Shown here piece by piece: positions 43,048 through 52,597 of a DNA stretch of 64,000 nucleotides. How positions within the stretch are numbered: position 1 is the stretch's first letter; every line of letters begins with the position of its first letter. The stretch is from an uncultured Ruminococcus sp. GTDB lineage: Bacteria; Bacillota; Clostridia; Oscillospirales; Ruminococcaceae. A program made the translations under genes and the position numbers. Location of the stretch: the NCBI GenBank assembly GCA_900545285.1, contig UQYK01000002.1, positions 48,982-112,981 on the forward strand. The letters run 5' to 3'. The notes under the pieces were generated by a model. The model was not told where the DNA came from, searched no databases, and saw only the letters and a program-made list of their open reading frames with translations.

Positions 43048-43425
43048 TTACTTAAACACGTGCATCAGTCCGCCGATAAAGGGCAGTTCTTTCGCCTTGC
43101 CGGTAGCAGCATTGACAATGCCAATAACCATCAGAATGGTCACAGCCAAACCGAGCACAGTCTTTATAATCCAGCCCACCAGCGGAATCCAGCCCAGCAG
43201 TGCGCATGCAATGCTGCATGCAATTTCTAACAGGAACAGGATAAACCCCTGATTGGCGTGGAATCTGCCGAACTTGGAACAGCCGCCATTGACAAAAAGA
43301 GGCAGAATCCACAAAACGGCAATGTAGGACAAAATTGCCCAGGGTTTATTTTCTTCAATATCCTGTGTATCGTACATCATGGAATTGTCCGGTGTATTCA
43401 GGTAATCTTCAAAGCTCTTGCTCAT
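43048..43425 (-). CDS. Small DUF4870-like membrane protein
   Basis: 125 residues from MSKSFEDYL at 43425 (AAGAAGGA eight bases upstream; an ATG two codons earlier is possible). A soluble N-terminus of about 30 residues (DTQDIEENKPW) precedes three to four membrane helices (AILSYIAVLWILPLF; FILFLLEIACSIACALLGW; AVTILMVIGIVNAATGK). This matches DUF4870/Tic20-like proteins of unknown role. Confidence 0.82.
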   Translation of the reverse strand: MSKSFEDYLNTPDNSMMYDTQDIEENKPWAILSYIAVLWILPLFVNGGCSKFGRFHANQGFILFLLEIACSIACALLGWIPLVGWIIKTVLGLAVTILMVIGIVNAATGKAKELPFIGGLMHVFK

Positions 43426-43491
43426 TTTCATTTCCTTCTTTCTCAAAGCATTGCCTTGGATTCCGGCATATGCGATGCGGTTTTCCTTTTC

Positions 43492-43935
43492 TTACGGTTC
43501 CAGTTCACTGATCGCGGCAATAAAGCCGGCCACATCCGAAAAATCCTGATAGACCGAGGCAAACCGCACATAGGCCACAGCGTCAATGGTTTTCAGCTGT
43601 TCCATCACAGCATTTCCGATTTCTGCCGAGGTCACAACACTGCGCATTTCATTGGCATAAGTATTCTCCAGATGATCAATCAGCGCGGCAATCTGCTCGA
43701 CCCGAACCGGCCGCTTTTTAATGGCGTTCAAAATGCCCTTGAGCAGCTTGTTCCGGTCAAAGGCCTCAAAGGAGCCATCCCTTTTTTCCACCATCAACAG
43801 GGGACGCTCTACGATCTCATACGTGGTAAATCTTCTGCCGCACCGCGTACATTCCCGGCGGCGGCGAATTTTCATTTCCGCAGGGCGGGAATCCAGCACT
43901 CGGGTATCCCGTTCTCCGCAATAGGGGCACTGCAT
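43492..43935 (-). CDS. nrdR: Transcriptional repressor NrdR
   Basis: 147 residues with the N-terminal zinc ribbon (CPYC and CTRC pairs around RRRRECTRCGRRF) and an ATP-cone domain (LMVEKRDGSFEAFDRNKLLKGI). NrdR represses ribonucleotide reductase genes in response to dATP/ATP. No reductase gene lies in this window, so it acts at a distance. Confidence 0.96.
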   Translation of the reverse strand: MQCPYCGERDTRVLDSRPAEMKIRRRRECTRCGRRFTTYEIVERPLLMVEKRDGSFEAFDRNKLLKGILNAIKKRPVRVEQIAALIDHLENTYANEMRSVVTSAEIGNAVMEQLKTIDAVAYVRFASVYQDFSDVAGFIAAISELEP

Positions 43936-43977
43936 CTTTGACCGTCTCCTTTCTCCGCACTTTTCTTTGCTGAAACG

Positions 43978-44775
43978 CTATGCGTACAGCTTTTGAATCC
44001 GCTTTCGGAGCATCATATCATTGGCCGCCAGATCTGACACATTTTGAAAGCCGCTGCGATACAGTTCCAGCACAACGGTGCAGTCCGGGCTGCGCGCAGC
44101 CAGTTCCTGCAAAAAGCGATTCACCGGGAACCGCCCCTTGCCGATGGGAAGGCAGTCACCGTATTCCCCGTGGTCACTCAGATGGACATGCACCACGTGC
44201 TCACCCAGCGACCGGAGCATCGCCATGGGATCCTCCTTCGCCCGGACGGCCTGCTTGATATCCAGCACAAAACGCGCCTGTTTTCCCAGGCCGTCCCGCA
44301 TCGTTTCCAGAAAGGAGAGGGAGGCGCTGGTGCACCGCGCCACGTTTTCCTGCGCCACCTGAATGCCGTAGGAATCCCCCAGATCTGCCAGACGGCGAAA
44401 GCGTTCCAGGTACAAGTCCACATTTGCGGCAGTGCCCGGTGCTTTATTCCCGTGCAGGATAAATTTTTCCGCACCCAGTTGCCGCATGGCAGAAAAGTAG
44501 TACCGGCAGTATTCTAAGTAATCCTCCACGCGCCGGGAATAGTTGGAAAACAGCATCATCGGTTCCATTTCGCAGGTATACGGATGCAGAGAACAGCACG
44601 TCATTTCAAACCGCTGAAGCAGCTTTGCCAATGCATCCACAAACCCCCGGCGCAGTTCCGAATGGGAATTGATGAAGATTTCCACACAAGATACCCCGGC
44701 CAGCGCCAGATCATACAGCGCCTCTTCCACCGGGCGCGGATACAGACACGCCGTAGAAACTCCGGCACGCAGCAT
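43978..44775 (-). CDS. Xylose-isomerase-like TIM-barrel protein
   Basis: 265 residues from the ATG at 44775 (GGGAGAG about 11 bases upstream). Motifs HPYTC, KFILHGNKAPG, VAQENVAR, FVLDIKQAVR, VHVHLSDHG and VVLELYRSG match AP-endonuclease-2/IolE-like barrels, in which His, Glu and Asp residues bind metals. It may be a sugar isomerase or epimerase; the substrate is unknown. It follows nrdR in the same direction. Confidence 0.85.
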   Translation of the reverse strand: MLRAGVSTACLYPRPVEEALYDLALAGVSCVEIFINSHSELRRGFVDALAKLLQRFEMTCCSLHPYTCEMEPMMLFSNYSRRVEDYLEYCRYYFSAMRQLGAEKFILHGNKAPGTAANVDLYLERFRRLADLGDSYGIQVAQENVARCTSASLSFLETMRDGLGKQARFVLDIKQAVRAKEDPMAMLRSLGEHVVHVHLSDHGEYGDCLPIGKGRFPVNRFLQELAARSPDCTVVLELYRSGFQNVSDLAANDMMLRKRIQKLYA

Positions 44776-44941
44776 ACAAAGCCACTCTCCCTTCCTGGCG
44801 GCAACAGACAAACCCTGTCTGCCGGCTCGCCGAATCTGCATTTATTATAGCATGTTCTGCCTGAAATTTCAATAGTATTTTTCCAAAATGCGCAGAAGCG
44901 ACCCGATTCCGCCAATTGCGGCGTTCTTTGCTGCCGGGTAC

Positions 44942-44971
44942 AAAAAAAGGCCGCATGATGCGGCCTTTTTT
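44942..44971 (-). terminator. Terminator after secF
   Basis: AAAAAAAGGCCGCAT and ATGCGGCCTTTTTT directly abut across a two-base centre. Confidence 0.92.
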
Positions 44972-45021
44972 GATAGGTTTCACGGATACGAACCATTGGC
45001 AAACTTGCCTTTGTGTTCTCT

Positions 45022-46014
45022 TTACGCCTTTGCCTTTGCAGCTTTCTTTGTCGGCTTGAGTACATCCACGCCGCGCTTTTTCTGCCACCAAACCCAGAGG
45101 CCCGGAACAAAGCAAATGGAATTAAAGGTACCCATTGCAATGCCGAACATCATCGGAACAGAGAAGCTCAGGATGGAATCCAGACCCATTGCCAGTGCAA
45201 CAATGGTAACAACCAGCATGGAACCGAATGTGGTGATCGAAGTCCGCAGGCTTCGGCGCAGAGACTGAGAGTTACTGATGTTTACCAGTTCTTCAATCGG
45301 CACTCCTACCAGCAAGGACTGGTTTTCGCGGATACGGTCGTAGATAACGATGGTATCATTAACAGCATAACCCAGCAGTGTCAGGATTACAGCCATAAAG
45401 TTGGAATCAATTTCGAATCCCAGCAGAACCACGCTGCCGTAAGTAACAATCAGTGTGGACAGCAGTCCCAGCACAGCGCAAACCCCGGCAGACCATCCGC
45501 TGATCTGCTTGAAACGGAATGCAATGTACACAATCAGAATCAGTGCGGCAAATACTGCTGCAACGATACATTTTGCAAAGAACTCACTGCCGGAACGTGC
45601 GTCTACATCGTTGGAGTCCAGGACTTCCACTTCGCCGTCCGGATAGAGAGAAGAGATCTTGTCCGTTACTTCTGCCTGCCGGTCTGCGGTCAGGCCATCA
45701 TTGGAGCTGAAAGAAAGGGACAGAGTGTGGGTATCTCCGTCCAGGCTGTCGCCCTGCTGTACTCTGACAGAAGAGCCGACCAGGCTGCCGACTTCCTTTT
45801 CAATGGTAGAAGCGTCCATCTCGCCTACATAGCTGTAAGTGATAATGGTACCGCCTTTAAATTCCAGCGCAATGTCTACGCCGGTAAAGGTGGAAAGCAG
45901 GGAGATCAGGATCAGTGCAAGAGAAATGAGGAAGAAAATCTTTTTCTTGCCGCAAAAGTCTTTTACTTTTACATCCGGATCATATTTCTTTGTCTCCTTA
46001 GTCTGCTTTGACAT
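45022..46014 (-). CDS. secF: Protein translocase subunit SecF
   Basis: The ATG at 46014 follows GGAGGTGG; 330 residues. It has six membrane helices and the SecD/SecF pattern (ALEFKGGTIITYSYVG near the N-terminus; LTLLGYAVNDTIVIYDRIREN; FGIAMGTFNSICFVPGLW). With SecD it uses the proton motive force to help pull proteins out of SecYEG. Overlaps secD by 17 bases. Confidence 0.96.
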   Translation of the reverse strand: MSKQTKETKKYDPDVKVKDFCGKKKIFFLISLALILISLLSTFTGVDIALEFKGGTIITYSYVGEMDASTIEKEVGSLVGSSVRVQQGDSLDGDTHTLSLSFSSNDGLTADRQAEVTDKISSLYPDGEVEVLDSNDVDARSGSEFFAKCIVAAVFAALILIVYIAFRFKQISGWSAGVCAVLGLLSTLIVTYGSVVLLGFEIDSNFMAVILTLLGYAVNDTIVIYDRIRENQSLLVGVPIEELVNISNSQSLRRSLRTSITTFGSMLVVTIVALAMGLDSILSFSVPMMFGIAMGTFNSICFVPGLWVWWQKKRGVDVLKPTKKAAKAKA

Positions 46015-47422
46015 GAATACCACCTCCATAGAGTTTCTTATTCTGGAAGCACTTGAAGCCGGACAGAGACATCGTCATCAGTCTTGCTGCCAGTACGCCC
46101 ATGATAAAGTTCATGATCAGACCAGTCATCAGCGTGAAGCCGAAGGAGTAGATAACGCCTTCTGTTGTTGCGCCGAAGAACCGGAAAATAGTGCTGTTGA
46201 AGAGTTTTGCCCAGATGCTTTCCGGTACGCCGAATGCACCCATCAGCACAATGGAAACGATAATACCAGTCAGGTTTCCGTCAAAGATTGCGCTGAATGC
46301 TCTGTGATAGCCGGAATGCAGCGCTGTATCCAGATTTTTGCCCTTTCGCAGTTCCTCGCGGATACGCTCGCCGGTGATGATGTTTGCGTCAACACCCATA
46401 CCGACTGACAGAATGATACCGGCAATACCCGGAATTGTCAGGGTCGTGCTGGGCATAAAGCCAAACCAGCCGGAAACAGCTGCCAGCATGCCGGCAACCT
46501 GTCCGATCAGTGTCAGAGAAGCCACAACGCCCAACAGACGGTACAGTACAATCATGTAAATTACGATCAGCACCAGTGTGATCAGACCTGCCAGAACCAT
46601 GGTGGTCAGTGCGCCTTCGCCCATGGTCGGGGAAATGGTCTTAAAGCTGGTAGTTTCCAGAGAGAAGGGCAGTGCGCCGGAATTGATCTTGTCGGCCAGT
46701 TCCTTTGCGCTCTCATAAGTAAAGTTACCGGTGATGGTTGCCTTTCCATCCGAAATAACAGCACTGACAGAAGGCGCAGAAATCATCGTGTTATCCATCC
46801 AGATGGAAATCTGACCCTGCTGCTGATACAGTGCAGAGGTTGCTTCATAAAACTTTTCTTTTCCGCTCTCATTCAGGTCCAGTGTAACCATCCAGGTGTA
46901 TTCCCCGGTGGTGCTGTCCTGGGTTGCGCCGGTGTCTGCCTTGTCTACATCGGCACCGGTCAGAACGATATCACCGGACGGAATGGTGTTCCCGTCAGAA
47001 TCGGTGGTGGTGTCTGTTCCGTAGCGGAAGGTCAGCTCAGCGGTCTGCCCCAGTTCCTTGACTGCGGCTTCCGGATCGAAGTCTGTCTCGCCGGCCTGCC
47101 ACGGGAACCGAACAATGATTCGGTTGCTCTTGTAGTCTACATAGGTTTCGCTGTCGCTGATGTTCTGGTTTGCCAGACGGAGCTTAATGGTTTCCAGCGC
47201 AGCATCCATCTGGTTCTCCGTTGCACTCACACCGTCTGCCGGTTCAAATGTAACGTCTACACCACCCTGGATATCAATACCCAGGCGAATGTCATCCACG
47301 CCATGGACGAATGTTTTTACGATATCGCCATACTGATAGTGGACTCCGAAAACTGTGGTGAGCGTGAACAGGGCAATGACGGCAAATACAATGAAGAAAA
47401 CGGGTTTTTTCACTTTTTTCAC
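45998..47422 (-). CDS. secD: Protein translocase subunit SecD
   Basis: 474 residues starting at a GTG after AGGAGGC. Motifs LGIDIQGGVDVTFEP, the P1 head domain (about 60-245), and the RND-type C-terminal helices with GIAGIILSVGMGVDANIITGERIREE are diagnostic. It is a separate protein from SecF, unlike the fused SecDF of B. subtilis. Confidence 0.96.
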   Translation of the reverse strand: MKKVKKPVFFIVFAVIALFTLTTVFGVHYQYGDIVKTFVHGVDDIRLGIDIQGGVDVTFEPADGVSATENQMDAALETIKLRLANQNISDSETYVDYKSNRIIVRFPWQAGETDFDPEAAVKELGQTAELTFRYGTDTTTDSDGNTIPSGDIVLTGADVDKADTGATQDSTTGEYTWMVTLDLNESGKEKFYEATSALYQQQGQISIWMDNTMISAPSVSAVISDGKATITGNFTYESAKELADKINSGALPFSLETTSFKTISPTMGEGALTTMVLAGLITLVLIVIYMIVLYRLLGVVASLTLIGQVAGMLAAVSGWFGFMPSTTLTIPGIAGIILSVGMGVDANIITGERIREELRKGKNLDTALHSGYHRAFSAIFDGNLTGIIVSIVLMGAFGVPESIWAKLFNSTIFRFFGATTEGVIYSFGFTLMTGLIMNFIMGVLAARLMTMSLSGFKCFQNKKLYGGGIHVKAD

Positions 47423-47511
47423 GATTTAGCCTCCTGTGCCGCGGCGCAGTCGAAGCAGCACCGCATATTATCTGTGCCGTCGGCGGAACGCACGATCGAC
47501 AATTACTTATT

Positions 47512-47540
47512 ATTATATTCCAATTTTCGCAATTAGTCAA
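47512..47540 (-). promoter_or_regulatory. Promoter of secDF
   Basis: On the minus strand TTGACT (47535-47540) and TATAAT (47512-47517) with 17 bp between, about 90 bases upstream of the GTG. Confidence 0.8.
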
Positions 47541-47633
47541 TAGCTCCGGCAAAACTTGTACAACATTGCCGATTTGAAAGTTTAAAATTCGGCGACTCTT
47601 CCAAAAATCCCATGAAAACTTTTCGAATTGCCG

Positions 47634-47662
47634 TTGCAATCCTTTCTGGCTTATGGTATAAT
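47634..47662 (+). promoter_or_regulatory. Promoter of ung
   Basis: TTGCAA (47634-47639) and TATAAT (47657-47662) with 17 bp between and TGG before the -10; it diverges from the secDF promoter. Confidence 0.8.
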
Positions 47663-47758
47663 CAGAGAAAAAAGAAAATCGGCACAGACGCTTTGCGGCA
47701 GATGCCGAAAATTATGCTTTGCGCAATTGCAAAAAGCGGCAGAAAGGAAAAACCACAC

Positions 47759-48427
47759 ATGGTTCATTTTGGAAATGACTGGGACACCATTTTAGAAGGC
47801 GAATTTGCAAAAACATACTACCAGCAGCTGCGGCAGTTTCTGCTGACCGAATATCACACACAGACCATCTACCCCGGCATGTATGATATCTTCAACGCCC
47901 TCAAATACACCTCCTATGCAGATGTCAAGGCTGTGATCCTGGGGCAGGATCCCTACCACGGGCCGAATCAGGCACACGGCCTGAGCTTTTCCGTGCGTCA
48001 GGGAGTTGCGCCGCCGCCCTCTCTGGTCAATATATTTAAAGAGATCAAGGAAGATGTGGGCATTGACAACTTTGGAAAGCACGGAGAGCTGACCAACTGG
48101 GCCAAGCACGGTGTGCTGCTTCTGAACACTGTGCTCACCGTCCGCGCCGGTCAGGCCAATTCTCACCGAGGAAAGGGCTGGGAGCAGTTCACAGATGATG
48201 TGATCCGCCTGCTGGATCAGCGGGAAAAGCCGGTGGTATTCCTGCTGTGGGGCAACAATGCCAAGGCGAAAAAAGCTCTGATCCAGCACCCTCAGCATCT
48301 GATATTGACTGCGGCGCATCCCAGTCCGTTGTCCGCCTATCACGGATTTTTCGGCTGCAAGCATTTCTCCAAGGCAAACGCCTTTCTCCGGGAACACGGC
48401 GAGGAAGAAATCGACTGGAGCATTTAA
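47759..48427 (+). CDS. ung: Uracil-DNA glycosylase
   Basis: 222 residues from the ATG at 47759 (GAAAGGAAAAA upstream). Family 1 motifs are complete: GQDPYHG with the catalytic Asp, the PPPSLVNI loop, LLLNTVLTV and [11 protein letters not shown] with the catalytic His. It removes uracil from DNA to start base-excision repair. Confidence 0.97.
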   Translation: MVHFGNDWDTILEGEFAKTYYQQLRQFLLTEYHTQTIYPGMYDIFNALKYTSYADVKAVILGQDPYHGPNQAHGLSFSVRQGVAPPPSLVNIFKEIKEDVGIDNFGKHGELTNWAKHGVLLLNTVLTVRAGQANSHRGKGWEQFTDDVIRLLDQREKPVVFLLWGNNAKAKKALIQHPQHLILTAAHPSPLSAYHGFFGCKHFSKANAFLREHGEEEIDWSI

Positions 48428-48447
48428 AAGTATTCTTTACAAATCAG

Positions 48448-48492
48448 AACGGCAGTGCCCTTTCTCTGCATCGGAGAGAGGCACTGCCGTTT
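48448..48492 (+). terminator. Bidirectional terminator between ung and the P-type ATPase
   Basis: AACGGCAGTGCC and GGCACTGCCGTT enclose a CTCT/AGAG inner stem; T runs on both sides. Confidence 0.9.
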
Positions 48493-48501
48493 TTGGTACA
48501 G

Positions 48502-51117
48502 TTATTTTTTCGGTTTTCTTCCCAGAACTCCTCCGATCAGCGGCACTGCCAGGGAAAATCCGGCGGCAATTCCCAGCTGCTGTCCGGTGAGCAGCACAGT
48601 GGAAAAGATCACCTGCAGCATTGGCAGGAGCACCGCCGCCCCCAGTACAGCCAGGGACACCAGCACTGCCCCCAGAAGCCAGAAATTGTTGCCGTACCGC
48701 ACGGAAAACAGAGTGCGTGTCTCGGACTTGCACTCAAAGACGTGTACCAGCTGGGACAAAATCAGCGTGCACAGCGCCGCAGTTCGTGCGGCCTCCAGAG
48801 TGCCGCCCATCCGGAGAATGGTGGAAAAGGAGCCAAGGGTACCAATCCCAATGAGTACGCCCCGGAGCACAATCCGTCCCATGAGTCCATCAGAAAAGAA
48901 GCTCTCCTCCGGCCGCCGGGGCGGTTTGGTCATTGCTTCCGGCTCCGGCGGTTCCAGCCCCAGCGCAATGGCCGGGAGACCGTCTGTCACCAGATTTACC
49001 AGCAGCAGCTGCGTGGGGAGCAGCACCACCGGCATTCCCATAAGGATTCCCAGAAACATGGTGAGCACTTCCCCGATGTTGCAGGAGAGCAGATAGCGGA
49101 CAAACTTCCGGATATTGGCATAGACACAGCGTCCCTGCTCCACCGCATCCACCAGCGTGGCAAAGTTGTCATCTGTGAGCACCATATCCGCCGCCTGACG
49201 CGCCACGTCCGTGCCGTTTTTTCCCATTGCCACACCTACATCTGCCTCTTTGATTGCCGGCGCATCGTTTACGCCGTCTCCGGTCATGGCCACAATTTCG
49301 CCCCGGCGGCGATAGGCGCGCACCAGACGCAGCTTATGCCCCGGATTCACCCGGGCAAAGACGGAATATTCGTCCAGGCAGGCATCCAGCTGTGCATCGG
49401 TGAGTGCGTCCAGTTCCGCTCCGGTCATGGCCTTTTTGCCCCGGAGCAAGCCTGCCTGCCGTGCAATAGCGGCGGCGGTGTTCTTATGGTCGCCGGTGAT
49501 CATCACTGTCCGGATCTGTGCCCGGGCACAAGTGCGGATTGCGGTGCGCGCAGCCGCTCTGGGAGGGTCTATCATGCCGGCCAGCCCCAGAAACACGCCG
49601 TCATGTCCCGTTTCCTGCTTGGCAAAGGCCAGTACGCGCAGCGCCTGGTCAGAGAGCATTTCTGCCTTTTGCAGAATCTGCTTCCGCATCCGCTCTGTCA
49701 GAGGCACAGTCTTTCCATCCTGCATCGCAAAGGTGCACAGTTCCAGAATCCGATCCAGTGCCCCCTTCCAATAGGTACAGGTGCCGGCTCCGGTTTCCAC
49801 AGTTACGCCCATTCGCCGGGTCTCACTGTCAAACGGCTCTGTGTGCTGCACCGGATGTTTCCGCAGCAAGGGCTTTCGGGAGATACCGCCCTTTTCTGCC
49901 GCAACCAGCAGCGCCACCTCTGTCGGATCTCCTGTGGCATGCCACACCCCGGATGCGGTGTTCTCCCCTCGGTTGCGCTGTGATTTCCGCGGAAATTCTG
50001 AATCCAGTTCCGCGGTGCTGCAAAGTGTGCCGCAGATCAGCAGCTCCTGCAATGCCGGCTTTGCCATGGGGTTGACGCTGCGGCCTTCCTGCATCACGGC
50101 CCCGGCCATCCGCAGACCGGTTCCGGTCACCTGAAAATCTTCGTCCCCTGCCCAGATCTCCGTTACAGTCATGCGGTTTTCCGTAATGGTTCCGGTTTTG
50201 TCAGAGCAGATCACACTGGCACAGCCCAGCGTTTCCACACTGTGCAGCCGGTTGACCAGAGCGCCGTGCTTCATCATCCGGCTGACTGCCAGTGCCAGGG
50301 CAATAGTCACCGTGGCCGGGAGTCCCTCCGGAATTGCCGCAATGGCAATGGTGATTCCGGTCATGAGCATTTCAAACACCGGCTCACCCCGGAGCACACC
50401 GGCCAGGAATACCGCGCCGCAGACCAGCAGGCAGATCACCGCCACCACCTTTCCCAGGCTGGCCAGACGCTTTTGCAGTGGCGTCATGTCCTGCTGCACG
50501 CTCTGAAGCATGGCGGAAATCTGTCCCATCTGCGTCTGAACGCCTGTGGCAATGACAACGGCATTGCCGCTGCCCCGAAGCACCGCTGTTCCGGCATAGA
50601 CCAGGTTTTTCTTGTGGAGCACGTTCTGTCGGTCTTCTGGATCGCCGGGCTGTTTGGTCACAGCCTCTGACTCTCCGGTGAGGATGGATTCATTGACCGC
50701 CATACCTGCCGCTTCCACCAGCGCCGCATCTGCCGGCACCTGATCCCCGGCTTCCAGACGAACCAGATCGCCGCAGACCAGTTCTCTCGCCGGAACAGTC
50801 TGCCACCGGCCGTCCCGGCAAACCATGGCAGACGGCGCTGTAAGACTGCGGAGGGATTCCAGCGTCTGCTCCGTGCGGTATTCCTGTAAAAATCCCAGGA
50901 TCGCATTGAGCAGCACAATGAGGATAATGGTGACGGCATCCGTCAGTTCCCCCAGAAACGCAGAAATTCCGGTAGCCGCCAGCAAAATCAGCACCATCAC
51001 ATCCCGGAACTGTCCCAGAAACATCCGGATCGGATGGATTTTCTCTGCGGCAGCCAGCTCATTTTCACCGTCCCGGCGCAGACGTGCCTGCGCCTCTTTG
51101 GAAGTAAGTCCGGACAT
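48502..51117 (-). CDS. Cation-translocating P-type ATPase (Ca2+/PMR1 type)
   Basis: 871 residues. The N-terminus has the cation ATPase fold (LTSKEAQARLRRDGENEL), an actuator TGES, M4 with AIPEGLPATVT, the phosphorylation motif CSDKTGTITEN, MITGDHKNTA, and the hinge VAMTGDGVNDAPAIKEADVG. M5-M6 carry the usual Asn/Asp ion-site region (LVNLVTDGLPAIALG). P2A-type calcium exporters have this combination; sodium or manganese transport cannot be excluded. AAGGAATC precedes the ATG. Confidence 0.94.
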   Translation of the reverse strand: MSGLTSKEAQARLRRDGENELAAAEKIHPIRMFLGQFRDVMVLILLAATGISAFLGELTDAVTIILIVLLNAILGFLQEYRTEQTLESLRSLTAPSAMVCRDGRWQTVPARELVCGDLVRLEAGDQVPADAALVEAAGMAVNESILTGESEAVTKQPGDPEDRQNVLHKKNLVYAGTAVLRGSGNAVVIATGVQTQMGQISAMLQSVQQDMTPLQKRLASLGKVVAVICLLVCGAVFLAGVLRGEPVFEMLMTGITIAIAAIPEGLPATVTIALALAVSRMMKHGALVNRLHSVETLGCASVICSDKTGTITENRMTVTEIWAGDEDFQVTGTGLRMAGAVMQEGRSVNPMAKPALQELLICGTLCSTAELDSEFPRKSQRNRGENTASGVWHATGDPTEVALLVAAEKGGISRKPLLRKHPVQHTEPFDSETRRMGVTVETGAGTCTYWKGALDRILELCTFAMQDGKTVPLTERMRKQILQKAEMLSDQALRVLAFAKQETGHDGVFLGLAGMIDPPRAAARTAIRTCARAQIRTVMITGDHKNTAAAIARQAGLLRGKKAMTGAELDALTDAQLDACLDEYSVFARVNPGHKLRLVRAYRRRGEIVAMTGDGVNDAPAIKEADVGVAMGKNGTDVARQAADMVLTDDNFATLVDAVEQGRCVYANIRKFVRYLLSCNIGEVLTMFLGILMGMPVVLLPTQLLLVNLVTDGLPAIALGLEPPEPEAMTKPPRRPEESFFSDGLMGRIVLRGVLIGIGTLGSFSTILRMGGTLEAARTAALCTLILSQLVHVFECKSETRTLFSVRYGNNFWLLGAVLVSLAVLGAAVLLPMLQVIFSTVLLTGQQLGIAAGFSLAVPLIGGVLGRKPKK

Positions 51118-51297
51118 TGCATGATTCCTTCTTTCTGCAAAGACTCGCGCCGCCGGTTTGCAGATACCGGGAATTTCCTTTGGGCATCCTGCGGCGGCAT
51201 CGGATTTGCTTCCAATTTATGCAGCGGCTCCGGCATGCATGCCGCCCGTCCGCTTCTTTGACAAGGTGCCCGAAAAATCATGTCATTTCGGCAGTCC

Positions 51298-51738
51298 TTA
51301 ATGCAGGGACTGATTGATCTTTTGGATTTTCCGCTTATAGGCGAAATACTGGCTCAGCCAGATGCACAGATAAATCACAAAGAAAAATCCGATGTAAAAC
51401 AGCATCCCCCGAAGATTCAGGGCGCACCAGCCCAGCAGCACAGACACGCCAAAGAATACCACTGTGGTGATGCAGAAGTGAGTGGCTGTGGCGCGCAGCA
51501 GGCTCCAGTGTTCCACTTCCCAGATCACAGAGCATCCGGCAAAAACTGCCCCCAGCAGCCCGGACAACAGCAGCTGCACTGCTGCCCCTGTCACTTCGGA
51601 GCCAAATAGTGCCGTGCACTGAGGCGCACAGGGAAAATATTCCCCGAATCCAAAGGCAAATCCCAGCAATATCAAATTGCTGATGCAGACACCCACCGGG
51701 AACCCAATCGCACTGCGCAGCAAAATTCGTTTTTTCAT
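51298..51738 (-). CDS. DUF3021 membrane protein
   Basis: 146 residues, four membrane helices, with the DUF3021 pattern (RSAIGFPVGVCISNLIL; EVEHWSLLRATATHF). DUF3021 proteins are regularly encoded beside LytTR regulators, as here, and are thought to control them. It starts 12 bp after the LytTR stop. Confidence 0.88.
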   Translation of the reverse strand: MKKRILLRSAIGFPVGVCISNLILLGFAFGFGEYFPCAPQCTALFGSEVTGAAVQLLLSGLLGAVFAGCSVIWEVEHWSLLRATATHFCITTVVFFGVSVLLGWCALNLRGMLFYIGFFFVIYLCIWLSQYFAYKRKIQKINQSLH

Positions 51739-51750
51739 TGCAAATCCCTC

Positions 51751-52191
51751 CTATATTCCTAAAATCGTTTTGATATGGTTGACATAGCGCCTGGAAACAT
51801 AGGACGTTTCACCATTTTTCAGCCGCATGCCAATGGTGCCGGTAATGCTGAGATCCAGCCGCTCCACAAAATGCAGATTGACAATCTCTGCATTGGAAAT
51901 CCGCACAAAGGCTTTGGCATCCAGCATTTCCTCCAGCTCATACAGCCGCCGGCGCAGGAGATATTCCCCTGCCGCCGTCTGGGCGTACACCTTCTGCCGG
52001 GACGCATACACGCGAATCAGCTGTTCCTGCTCTACCAGCACAGCGCTGTCCCGGTCATAGCAGACCAAAGCAGACGGCCGCTTTTCCGAAAGCCGCTGCA
52101 CCAGCGCCTGAATTTCATCGGTGATTTCCGCGGCCAGGATATGCAACTCCGGCTCCGGATACGCCGGATCAATCTGAACTTTAATTTTCAT
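51751..52191 (-). CDS. LytTR-domain DNA-binding regulator
   Basis: 146 residues from the ATG at 52191 (GGAGGTGAGG upstream). The C-terminal LytTR domain (about 50-146) shows LVEQEQLIRVYASRQKVYAQT, FVRISNAEIVNLHFV and VSRRYVNHIKTIL. There is no receiver domain, so it belongs to the short LytTR/DUF3021 regulator pairs, often autoregulated with an adjacent transporter; the P-type ATPase downstream is a possible target. Confidence 0.92.
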   Translation of the reverse strand: MKIKVQIDPAYPEPELHILAAEITDEIQALVQRLSEKRPSALVCYDRDSAVLVEQEQLIRVYASRQKVYAQTAAGEYLLRRRLYELEEMLDAKAFVRISNAEIVNLHFVERLDLSITGTIGMRLKNGETSYVSRRYVNHIKTILGI

Positions 52192-52328
52192 TCCCTCACC
52201 TCCGCTTTTATCATAACACAGGCGCCGCTTTGATGCAATCCAATTGCGATAAACGGTATCTTTCCGGCGATAAGTGGCAAATCCGGCCGCTGTTTCGGCA
52301 GGAAGCGAAAAAAATCTGCAAATTTCTA

Positions 52329-52357
52329 TTGCATTTCCCATGGAATCCTGTTATAAT
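52329..52357 (+). promoter_or_regulatory. Promoter of purA
   Basis: TTGCAT (52329-52334) and TATAAT (52352-52357) with 17 bp between; the implied leader is about 230 bases. Confidence 0.8.
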
Positions 52358-52458
52358 AGAGTAGTATGTTGCAGTACCGCAGTGCATTTCTGAGAAAACC
52401 ATAGGCGTGAAAATCTGCGCCCGCGGCAGAAATGCCGCCCGGACTGCTTCTGAAAGAA

Positions 52459-52559
52459 CCTGTTTTCTGTCCGGACTTCGGACACGGCCGGCTTTCCGGG
52501 AGAAAAATCCCCCGGAGCCGCGCAAAAAAGCAATGTGTCTCAAACCGGACGGAAACAGG
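52459..52559 (+). ncRNA. Structured RNA element in the purA leader
   Basis: CCTGTTTTCTGTCCGG (52459-52474) pairs with CCGGACGGAAACAGG (52545-52559) with one bulge. Inside, GACAC pairs with GTGTC and CGGCTTTCCGGG with CCCGGAGCCG. The nested fold ends about 38 bases before the purA ATG. It lacks the conserved core of the purine riboswitch and has no T run after it, so a translational or protein-binding control element is more likely than a classic terminator. Confidence 0.55.
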
Positions 52560-52597
52560 CGCGAAATTCTGATGTTTTGGAAAAGTGAGGAATGATC

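Noticed and set aside
52365..52597. Purine riboswitch before purA
   Set aside because: The three-way junction core with its conserved loop sequences is not present; the nested stems differ in layout.
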